Source of the DNA: Lycorma delicatula
Lineage: Eukaryota; Arthropoda; Insecta; Hemiptera; Fulgoridae
Reading direction: 5' to 3'
DNA length: 64,000 nucleotides
Assembly: GCF_047948215.1 (NCBI RefSeq)
Contig: NC_134455.1
Span: forward strand, 156,532,575-156,596,574
The position numbers and the translations under genes were made by a program. Shown one piece after another: positions 12,301 to 24,300 of this stretch. A model generated the notes under the pieces. It was given only the letters and a program-made list of their open reading frames with translations. It was not told the origin of the DNA and made no database searches. Numbering within the stretch: the stretch's first letter is position 1; each line of letters begins with the position of its first letter.

Positions 12301-15300
12301 TTGTAATGTGTAAAAGTTATTGACTGGATTGATAAAGTTTAGAATTTTATAAGTCTATAATTGTTTTATAAGTATTTTTGTTTTGTAACGAAAAAAAATA
12401 AATTTTTTGTACAGCCAGATTTCTGTATTATAGTACTTGTGTGTAGGTAGGAATATTGATGATTTCATGTAATATGTATTCTGTTGAGATTGTGATTAAA
12501 TTATAAACTGAAGATGATTAACATATGTAAGTCTTGAAATATTGTTAGTTATACAAATGACTTTTATTCGAGGATTGTTATGTAAATTTTTTATTATTTC
12601 TTGTATAAAAACAAAATATATATGGTGATTTTTTGTTGTTGTTCTGATTGGCAGGCCATTCAAAACAACAAAAAAGGGGGGTTCTGTAACCATTCTAAAT
12701 TTTGTTGGTAACGAACAATATATATTATGTCATAAAGAAAAAAGTTTCAATATTTTAAAAGGTAGTTAATATTCATTTGGCTTAGCTGATATTAAAAACA
12801 GAAAATAGGCAATAGTATTATATTATTTTAATAGTTTAATAAGAAATTGTATTACATAACTTTGTTTTTTGATGTCTGACATGGTCTGGATAGCCAGACG
12901 GTGATGTCATCGTGGACTGGTGTGAGCATATACATTCTCAGAAAAAAGTGTGTACGTGCAAAAATACGAACGGGCGTCTGGCGGGGGAAGCCAGACTGAC
13001 ATTCTTTGTTTTCAGGGCTAGTGTGAATTTAGCAGTCATGGAGTGGAGACGTGTTTTGAGTTGGCTCGCACGGAAGTGGTGATGTGTTCTGTGTTTGATG
13101 AGACAGGACAATGAGACTGGGTAAATAGGTGTATTCGATGCAAGGTCATCATTATTTTTATATGTGCAGGAAAGTATCCTTATGTATTATTTTTTGTATT
13201 GCTAATGTTAATTTTTTATTTTTAATAATATACATGTAATCAGACTACATAGCCCTAGTACATTTTTTCGTTGTTCCCCCCTTAATTTGAATTGTTTTGT
13301 GATTGAGCTTTTATTTTATATTGATTCTACAATGAGCTTTTCAAATTAAAAATTTTCTTTTTTTTATTTATTTGGAAGTAAGCTCGCAGTTAAGAGAGAC
13401 AACACGCCTTTCTACAGCCTCTGTTACTACCAGTGTATTAGATTAGCTCAATTTTCTGTAATTTAAAGTTCAATAACATGTTGTGTATGTTATTAATAAA
13501 TAGTTTACAGTTCAAAATTGAGGTTTTTATTTCGCAGTGTAAGCTGAAACATTGGTCTTCCGGGCTGGATTTTAATTAGTAGATTAGGAAACATTACCTG
13601 AAGAGAGTGTTAATGTGTTACTTTATATACACGGAAGTTAGTCTTACAAAACATAGTTGCATTAAAACAGTTTTGTACAAGTTGCCTTGAACAGGCAAAT
13701 ATTAATAAGTTTTTTTAAATTAAATATGGTATAAAAATAAGTGAATATTAGTACTTTGTGTTCGTACTTTTTTAGAACACAACACATGTTCAGTGCATGT
13801 AAGCATTGTTATCAGTGAGTGACCTTCATTAAATCATTGTGTAATAACCAGCTCCAGTCTACATCAGTGATGCATAACTTCAGCCAGTCCAGATGATAGC
13901 AGCAGCAGCACTAACAGCCAACTGAGATAGGAATCTGACAGATAAGCTCATTATTATTATTCTCATAATATTATCTTTCCATATCTAAGACCAGTTATTT
14001 CCAAATATTTCATATTATCATGTTTATTCCTTTATGTAAATTATGTTATTCCCATGTTTTTCTTTTTGTTTATCCTAATTTAATTTAGAAGTTACCTTCT
14101 TTTCATTACGGCCCTACCATTTAGTTCATTACACTTTTCAAAAATATTCCAAAATGCCTCCAAAAACAGATGAATTAAAGTCTAGTAAGGCAACGTGGTG
14201 TTTGTAAGGCACAGTCAATTTGAATGAAATCCTTTTTGGAAAGTGTGATTTAAACACACCACTTAATGAAATTAGGGTTAGATACCAAGCATTATCAGAT
14301 CTTTTAAAGAAGTATGATGAAATTCAAAATTAAATTGAAATCGCAGATGACATAGAAGAAGAAATCAACGATAGGCTTGAGTTTGAGGACAAGAATTTTA
14401 GTATTAAGGCCAAAATGGATGAATACTTAACCTCTAATACAATCCAGATCAAAAAACTTTCAGATCGTTCTGTAAAGTCTGGAATTTCAAATAAACCTGT
14501 ATTAAAATTACAGGCTATCAAATTACCTACCCTTGATGGGAAATATGAGAACTGGTTGTCATGTTCAGATGCATTTAAACAAATGGTAGATAATAACGAT
14601 TATATTAGTGTTATTCAGAAATTTTATTATTTAGTGTCTACCTTAAAATTAGTAGCAGCGCATGCAATTAAGAATTTAGCTATTACAGAAGTGAATTATT
14701 CCTCAGTATGGCAATTATTAGTCGACAGATACAAAAATAAAAAACTGATTTCATCAGCTTACATTAAAGGCATTCTAAATATTAAAGCATTATCAAAGGA
14801 AGATGCCACCGAGTTGTGTCAATTCATAAACACAGCAACTAGTAACTTAAATGCTCTAAAGTCTTTAGAATTAGATAAACCATACTATCTGATAATTTTA
14901 GAACAACTTTTTACTGATAAGTTAGATCACAAGACAAAGTGTGGAAAATGAAAAATACAACCCAGTCATTTCCATCACTTAAAGAATTTTTTGAATTTTT
15001 ATGCCAAGCCTTGAAAACCGAAACGGCAGCACATCAGTCCAGCTCAATTGTAGCAACAGGATCCAAAAATGGTGAATTATGCAGTGAAAAGAATTCAATT
15101 TATAAATGCCCTAAATTTAGTAATTTAAATATTGAGAAGAAAACTAAATTCATTAAAGACAAATCTTTGTGCTTTAATTGTTTGAGAACAGGTCACATAT
15201 CGAAGAAGTGTTCTTCTAGTGGTTGCAGAATATGCAAATTTAAACATCACACTCTAATACACAAAGGTTCTACTGAATTTCCTATGGCTACTAGTGCCAG

Positions 15301-18300
15301 CGAACAGAATTCACTTCCTAACAATTCTGGTACTAGTTATAGTAACGATAAAACATCTGATATTGCAAAGACTAATGGTGAAATTAATGGAAGCTTTATG
15401 GCTTACTGTGCTACGAAATAAAGTACGACCACATATATTTTTGTCAACCGCTTTAGTGAAAGTTAGAGATGGATATGCAATTTTCAGACCTGCCGTGTTC
15501 TTCTTGATTCGGCTAGTCAGTCAAATTTTATAACTGATAGCTGTGTTCAGAGACTTAATTTGAGAAAAATCAGTAATCCTATCCCTGTTGTTGGAATCAA
15601 TAATTCATCTACTGATGCAAAACATAGTGTTAAGATTGAATTGTTTTCAAATTACAGTAGTTTTAAGACAAATATTTCTTGTTCAATTTTACGAAAAATT
15701 ACATATGACATAGCAGCTACCCTGCTGCAGCCAGGTTACTGGAATCTATCCCAAGATCTTTAATTGCTAGATCCATATTTCTTTAAACCGGCATGTATAG
15801 ATATTTTATTGGGAGCTGAAATGTATCTTAGCATTTTAAGAAGCAATAAAATGAGTAGACCTGGAAATCATCCTGTGCTTTTTGAAACCGATCTGTGCTT
15901 TTAGGCTGGATCTAATCTGGAAGGACTCCATCATCTGAAGAAGTTGTGACTCCTACAGAAACATATTTTACTCGAACCGAAGATGATCTTCAGCAAAAAT
16001 TAACAAAATTCTGTGAGCTGGAAGTAATTACTATGGTTCAGATGACAAAGGAAGAAGATGACTGTGAGAAATATTTCTTGAAAACAACAGTGAGAGATGA
16101 CAGTGGTTGCTTTGTTGTTAGGCTGCCTTTCAAATCGCAACATCCACAAGTATATAATTATAATGATGAACATTCCAAGTACCCTTTAGCAGGAGAAGTT
16201 CTAAACTGTGATTTTTAAGTTGATGTCTTATTGTCAGAAGCAAGTGATATTGACACAGCATTAAAAATCCAAGATGACTTAATATCAATACTCATCTCTG
16301 CTGGGTTTCAACTATGAAAGTGGTTGTCTAACTGCCCACAAATTCTTGAATCTTTAACATCTGACCTCGTAGAACACAATTCACTTCTACAATTAGACAA
16401 GACACTAGGGCTTGTTTGGACACCCACTTCAGACACATTTAAAATTGCACATAATGAAGTCAACCCTTCAAAACCAGTTACAAAAAGAGAAGTAGCATCT
16501 ATAGTAGCATCAATTTTTGATCCGTTAGGACTAATTACTCCTGCTATCATTTCTTATAAAATATTTTTACAATTATGGATTTCTGAAATAAATTGGGATG
16601 ATACACTTCCATTGCTACTTTTAGTTAAATGGAATAATTTAGTACAACAACTTCCATCTGTAAAAGAAATAGTTATACCAAGACAAGTAACCATAAATAA
16701 TCACAAAAAACATACAGATACATGGGTTTTGTGACGCCTCGCAACAAGCATACGGTGCATGTTTATATATCCCGTTCAGTTGATAAATCAGGGAAGGTTT
16801 TAATTCAGTTGCTTTGTTCTAAATCTAAAGTTGCACCAGTTAAAACAGTGAGTTTACCCAGACTTGAGTTATGTGGAATGCTATTACTTGCAAAATTATT
16901 AGAAAAGACTGTTCCAATTCTTCGCATCAAGCTTCGACAAAATTTTGTTACGGACTGATTTGACAATTTGCCTAGCATGGATATTGTCTCCTGCTACAAG
17001 ATCAAAGACATTTGTTGCTAACCGAGTAGCTCAAATACAGGAAATGATAAAAAAATTTAAGATGGTGTCACATTCCAACCAAAGACAATAATGCAGATTT
17101 TATATCTTGTGGAATGTCAGTCAACAATCTTATTCAAAGCATGTGATGGCATGGACCTGATTAGCTGATGAAGGATTCAATTTCATGGCCTCATAACCTC
17201 ATAACCATCATGGCCTCATGATTGATTTCATTCAATCAGAGTTTGAATTGAAAAATATACCAGAAAAGCGTCCTGTTACCAGTTTAGTTAATACGACAAC
17301 TAGTCCTGATGAAACTTTTACAAAATTTTCTACCTTGTCAAAATTATTAAGAGCTTTTGGATATTGCAAGAGATTTATTTACAATAGTAAACATGCTGAT
17401 AAACAAAACAGAGTCCTAAGTGCTTCAATTGATGAAGCACTCAATTCTTGTATTTTTATGGTTCAACTTGCAGTCTACAATCCAGAAATAAAATCACTTC
17501 AAAAAATTTAGCAATTTCCAAGAAATTCAATATTATCTTTACATCCATTTATTGACAGTAATAAAATATTTAATTAAAGGTAACTGTGGCTAATTTTTAC
17601 TAGGCAACCCAGAAGTAATGTATTAAATTATCATTAATCATTCACTTACATCGAGTTTCATAAAAAGAAAACAGATACTTGCAGAAATCAGCTGCCAGAT
17701 CTTGTACTACAACTATAAACCAATATTTAATTAAGATAATAAATTAGATTATCACTCAAGAAAATATACATATATACGAACACCTTCCAAAACTAACTGG
17801 ATACCAAAATTACATAAAATAATCCTATAAGACTGCTAATAAATTTTAAAACAGCACATGCATATTTTATAGCTAAAATTCTTATAATAAAATAGAATCT
17901 TAAATATAAACATAGAGTAAAAAATTGTTACAGTCATAAGTTAAATTTTTTTTAATAAGTTTAAATTTTAGTGTTATTCTAACAATAATGTTAGGTTTGA
18001 TACGATGACCATGTACCCCTATAATATACCAGTTGATAAAAAAAATAGAAATAATAAAATATCATTTAAAGAAAAGCCTCAGAGTATACAAATGAATTGG
18101 TCACCATTATAAGGAATATTTGAATATGAGAACTGTTATTCACAAAAAAAATTATAGTTTATGATATACTGAATACACACAAAGTATAAATAATGAACAT
18201 TTGATCATTTTAAATAAATTTCATAATTATAACAAAAATTTAAAATTTACATGCAAAATGAAAAACAACAGAAAAATACATTTTTAAATATTGAAAATGA

Positions 18301-21300
18301 AATAAACATAAACATTATTATAGAAAATGAGTTTTTAAAAAATCCACAATGTACAATACAAGTAAATTCTAATTACCCAGTCACAAAAATTAATATATAT
18401 AAAAACCTGATTTTTTGAGCTATACATTATACAAAAAATAATAGAAATAAACTCTAAAAAGAAATAGATGAAATAAAACAAATAGCAATATTTAATGGTT
18501 TTGATAAAATTATAGAAAAGGTTTATAAAAACAGAGTATAAAGTGCCGTGACAGTTAAAAAAAATATAATAAGAAAATAAACACAGTGATTAGTATTAGT
18601 TTTTCCTCAAATAAAATAATTAAAAAAATTAGTTATGTATATCATAAAATTAATAAAATATTTTAGAAATAACAAAAATAAAAATAATAGGAAGGACTTA
18701 GGGAATATACAAAAATAAACGTAAATGGTAAAACTAACGTATCTTTAAAAAAATGTTTTACAGAACATTTCAATACCTACAAAAAAAAAAAAAAAGAGGT
18801 GTCTAATGCGGCCAGCCATTTGTTGCAGTGTAAGCATAATATTTCCAATTGTAAAAATAATTTAGAAATTTTGGAGATTTCTAATAAGAATTAAAAAAAT
18901 GAATATACTTGAAAAATATTATATTTATAAACTTAAACAAAAATAAGAAATGATGAACCACCAGATTATATTTGAAGATAGTGTTTTAATTTAAGACATG
19001 GTAGGGTTGTAGCAGTTAACAACTATGATTATGAACACAGGAAGTGTGAAATTTTAAATTTACATCATTCCAGTAATGGCAAAGGAGTTGTTTTGTTATT
19101 ATGAGTTTTGTGGTTATTAATGTGTTTATGTTTTCTAAATTTAAATTTTTGTATTATTTGTTTGATGTATAGAATTGTGTATTGACTGATGATGCCTGAG
19201 AAAGTTGACTATTTTTTTCTGTTACTGTGTTTTGGGTTATGGTGGTTGAGGTGTTATTATAAAGAATTTATACACTAATGATATCATTGAAAGCATTACT
19301 AAAACTTACAATTTAGAAATATATAAACCAGCATACAAACCACAAAAAAATATTTAAAAAACAAAAATAATAAAATAAACAATCTGTGTGGCATTTAAAA
19401 GATTAAATATAATGATTGTCATTGTATTTATATAGGAAAAATAAAGAGATCCTTTCAAACTAAATCATTAGATTATTGAACATTATAGAAATTAAAAAAA
19501 TAATAAATTAGGTTTATCTAATATGGAAGACCATCAAATAAACAATAAACATTCTATTTCTGATATTAACAAAATTTAGAAATTAATAAAAATGACATAA
19601 ATATATATAAAATATAAAAATTAAATATATGAGAAAATTTCAATTTGGTGAGCCATCCTACAGTGTTTGAGGGAGACAGTCTTATGAAAACAGTAACAGA
19701 TAGCAGCACTCATAATAAAATAATACACAATTTTCATTATAATATACTAATGTAACAAACATGTGCATGGTTTATTTCAATTTTTTTAACAAGCAGTTTT
19801 TAATTAAATCATGACTGGGAACCTGTGAAAGAACTTTCAGGATAAAATTAAGGTAAGGTATGTTTTATATCAATATTTTGAATTAGGTGGTTTATATTAA
19901 TACAATTTTAGATATAATTACTTAGATATATATGTACATTCTATTTAAAATTATAAAGTATTGTAATTATTTATTGTATAAATAAATAATAATAATTAAT
20001 TATTATAAATAAAATTATTTATTGGTCTATTAAAATAAAAAAATAAAAAATACTTTAAATAGCAAGAGAATGTGATTTTGGATTAATAAATTTTTTATTT
20101 TTATTTTGTATAAACCCTACGAATTCTTAACAATAATAAATGGAATTTTTTACTTGCATACAATTTTTAACAATGCAACATTAGGAAATACAAAAATATT
20201 GCAAGTATACTTATACTTGCAATATTTTATTTTATTTTTTAGCTTAAATTTGATTGATTATATCAATTTTATTGGGCTTAAATACATGTTATGTTCCACA
20301 AAAAAAAAAAAGATACTGGCATTCATCATATCAGGCAACTCCAAAACTGGTTCTACCAGCATCTTAATAAATAAACAAGCATAAAAAAACAAGCATCTTA
20401 ATCTTAAGCTAGGTTTGCTAAAAAAAAAAGGGAGTAAAGTAGTTTCCCTTTCCCATTTTCACTGAGCCAAACATACTGTTGCAGACTGGCATGTCAAGCT
20501 GACAGAACTGTAGACAAGTGACAAATTCTTTTTGTTCACTGTACAGCAGTGTTTCTCAACCTGGGGATTGTAGTGATATGAAAGGAGGATGGCAAAATTA
20601 GTCTTCAATTTTACATGTTAAGAATAATGAAATCATTTTATGCGAAAAAAAATCATTTATTATAAAGATCTTACTTACATTTGTAAGTATACATGTACAG
20701 AAAATAGATTAGAGATGGTTGTGTTTGTTTTCCATTTAAAAGTTTCCCCATATATGGATTTATGTTAGAAACACATAAAAGCATATTGTTTTCAAGTGAT
20801 AAAAGACAATTAATGTATTTGGTTTTTAGAACAACCATAGACTAAAAAAAACCCTTTCACAGGGGCCAGATGTGACGAAAGTGACTAATATTTTCAATGC
20901 TTCTGCGACTAAATCTACATATTCACTTGAATGAGCAAGCCAAAATGTATCTAAATCTTCAGATGCGAATTGTAGTTAACATTTTACTGGCAAATGTTTC
21001 AATGAGGTGATTGTGAATCTCAACTACTAACTTAGCAGCTGCAACAATACTTTCAATAAATTGTTTCAGAACCCATCTCTGTGAGAAATTATCTTCTGGA
21101 AAATGCTCCTACAACTGACTTTTAGCTTACACAATGCATGGTCATGCTATCCAAACTGTGGTGAAAAATAGTGCCTTCTTCATCTAAATTTTTCTCTATA
21201 TAATCGGAAGAACAATCCAAATATCAAACTTCTTAATGAAAGCTTTGTCTGTCATTAATAAAACTTTAATCGCTTCCTTGTAAATTCACATTCAAGTAAT

Positions 21301-24300
21301 TTAAGTGTGAAAGTATATCAGCTAAGTAAGCCAATAGCAACATATACTTATTATTCTGTAAAAACATTGAAAATGGTGTTTGTTTAACCTGGAGAAATAT
21401 TGATTCATCTTGCAATTTTAATAACCAGGTTAACACTTTCTCCCGTGATAACTATCTGACTTCTGTTTGGAAAAGAAGAGATTTTTTGCTTATTTCATTG
21501 CATAGTTTAGCAAATAGCCTATTCTGTAATGGTTGACTTTTAATAAAATTAGCCCTTTTTACAGCTTTACAAAGAGTTTGATTGAGATTTTCCAGCATAT
21601 TTTTTGTGGCAAGAGCATGTCTGTGAAGGAAGCAATGCGTCCATTCCACCCTTGGTATACCACAATCTTTTAATTTTTTCAGAAATCCATTGTTCTTTCC
21701 TGTTATTGCCATTGCACAATCACTACATACTGCAATACATTTTGTCCAATCTATGTTATAGTTTTTAGTAGCTTTATAGAAAACCATCAAAAAGACATTG
21801 TCCTGTTTGTTGCATGAGCAGGTATTGATTTGCGGAAGAACACATTTACTTTGATATCTCTCAAAATATAACTCAGAAATATTTGCCACATCTGTTGATT
21901 GATTCTTCAAACTGAATACACAAAAATTCACTTGAACTCAGTTGCTGAATTATCTGATCATGAACATTGGCAGCCATGTCACTGCCTTGATACTGTGTAG
22001 TTAGAAAGCAAAATTTTTTGCTTTTTCCACGCTTATTAAAACACTGACCATATCAACTGCAGGAGCCAATATGAGGTTTTCTGTGATTGTAAGAGGTTTA
22101 GCCATCTTAGCTACTCTTAATGCTACAAGAAATGACGCTTCAAGTGTAATTTTATGTGCATGTCTTGATTTACAAATAGAGGGTTGTTGATTTCTCAAAG
22201 TATGTAATTTTCTTTCGAAAAATCCAAGGGTCTGCTTTTATGATATGGATAGTTTCAAAGTGTAAAATAAATTTTGATGTCATCATGCTTTCATCAAAGA
22301 GGACTTTAAAGCAAACAACGCACTATGGCGTTCCATCCAAAGAGGTAAAACCATAATTTAAATACCTTTCATAGTGCAATCTAATCTTTTTATCAATCAA
22401 TTCACTGTTTGTAATTGGATCATTTTATTTTTTCACAATTTATCCATTTTGCATAAGAATCTAACTGAAAAAAGAGGACAGTTACACTGTTTGACCATAC
22501 ACTAAAAAACAGAAACATCCAAATATTTTCAGTGAAACTACACTTTTAAAACTTAAATTAAGGCACCAGACATATGCTTCACATTTGAAACAAAGCTGAT
22601 GTTCTGCAATCCCTTATGCCTCTTTTACACTGCTGAGAGCACGTGTTCAGACATATTATATGCATGCTAGAATATGATGCTCTTACAGTAAATATTATGC
22701 AAGCAGACCAAATTACAAGGAGCACGTACACATCAAGTTGGAACCTGTAAATTGCTCATGTTTGTACATCTCATTCATGCATGTTCATACCTGTCGCTAT
22801 CAATGCAGCTAAATAGTTTTAACTAGGTTTCACTGGGTTGTGGTTGGAGGAGTAGCAAATCTTCATTATATGTTTTTTTTTTTTTACTTTTTGGGGTAGT
22901 GGAGCTAAAAAGGTTGAGAATCACTGCCGTTGAGAATATATGATTATAACAAGTTAAAGCTTTTAAAAATGGTAAATCTATTTACAGGCAGACAGTCTGA
23001 CTGTTTTCCTGTCATTATTAAAAAATTATAATGAACATAACATAACACCCTATTTTTTGAATACTATACTCAAAAAATGTGACACATAAAAAAAATATTA
23101 AAATTTCTGTTAAAAATTCTTAAAAAATTGTATTTTAGAAAATTTCCTTTACCTCTGGTAATCTGTAATTTATTATCAAAGTCTCGCCAGATGCTCTTGC
23201 TCTCTTAGCTGTGAGTGCTGCCAGCAATGTTTCCTGTTTTACCCTCAATAATTCTGATATTATTAAAACAATATCCTGATTTCTAACTGCTACTGCTTCA
23301 TCATGATGGTATGTTGATTTTCTTGGCTGGAACTCCACATTTCCTACAAAAAAATACAGGAAACTTCAAATTTACTTGCTTTATCAATCGATTCTAGACG
23401 AGCGAGTTAAAATAAAATTGGCATAATTTTACCTAATAATAAAAACTTAAGTCCAAATCTTGAGTGAAGCTCAAAACAAACAAGATATTACTAATTTTGC
23501 TAAGTCCTTAAAAGACAATGAAAAAACTGATGAAGTATGGTAAATATAGATGCCTCTTAACATACATACTGGGTTCAAATGTATATTATCTCTTTTTTAG
23601 TTGTTCAGATACAAGGAATCACAAATAAAATGTGAGAAGAAAAAACTGAGGAGTTGCTCAGATGAGATAGAAGAAGAAGGAAAACAAGATACATTCAAAA
23701 AGAAGATAACAAATATGTACTACGATAAAAAAAAAATAAAAACTTCACTGTTTATTGTCAACTGTATTTTTCACCATTTCTTGCATTCAAAGACTTTCAT
23801 AATATTTACTACCACTCCACTTCAGCAAATTATAAAAGCAGCAGCTCTCTACTATTAACAGACTTTTAGTTCACTATAAAAAATTGTTAGAACAAAAGAA
23901 TCATTTGATTACGGTATCAATTATTAAATTACTTTATGATAAAATTTAATCTTTGCTCACATAATGTTGCAAAAAAAGAAATGTAAAATCCCAAAAATTC
24001 AGAAATTGGAAATATAAATTACTAAATCATTTAAGGGATCTATTATCATTATTAGATACAGATGGTGGTAAATAAATGTATACAACCCACCACTATGGGT
24101 TTAATAGAATTACAAACAAGAAGAAATTATTTAAGTTATGACAATACAAATCAGATAAATCAGAAAAGGATTAAAGGGAATCAAAAGAAACTGAAATAGA
24201 AACTGATGCAGCCTAATAGAATGCATTATGACGGCCTTGAACTTAAAAAATGACTATGTATGATTGTTAAATGCTTCAGCAGCAGACCAAAGAAAGATCA

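Larger units (their letters stand above)
10460..13595 (+). mobile_element. LTR retrotransposon with gag and one LTR but no pol
   Basis: A gag-like region (10608-11890) is followed by about 800 bases of non-coding AT-rich DNA, a polypurine tract (12668-12682) and an LTR-like block starting TGTAACC at 12685. No protease, reverse transcriptase, RNase H or integrase is seen between gag and the tract, and no matching 5' LTR was found upstream. So it is either an internally deleted copy or a non-autonomous gag-only family. The right end is uncertain because the BEL relic begins close by. Confidence 0.6.
13596..17580 (+). mobile_element. BEL/Pao LTR retrotransposon, internally deleted and 3' truncated
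   Basis: Gag, zinc knuckle, retropepsin, the edges of reverse transcriptase and the A17/RNase H linker appear in the right order on the plus strand from 14154 to about 17580. Missing are the RT core (cut between LPFK-like sequence at about 16128 and the strand before the active site at about 16170), the integrase, and a 3' LTR. Non-coding leader from about 13600 to 14153 may include the 5' LTR, whose limits I cannot fix. Confidence 0.8.
6117..23152 (-). other. Myosin-IX intron 7, 17 kb, packed with retroelements
   Basis: The longest intron of the gene. From left to right it holds PLE pieces, a nested Tc1/mariner-type pair, a gag-bearing LTR element, a BEL/Pao relic, a second PLE and a hAT element. 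Nothing in it looks like a host exon. Confidence 0.7.

Noticed and set aside
10460..17580. Endogenous retrovirus with envelope gene
   Set aside because: Gag-like and BEL/Pao pieces are present but no envelope-like frame (signal peptide, transmembrane segment) was seen; both fit LTR retrotransposons.
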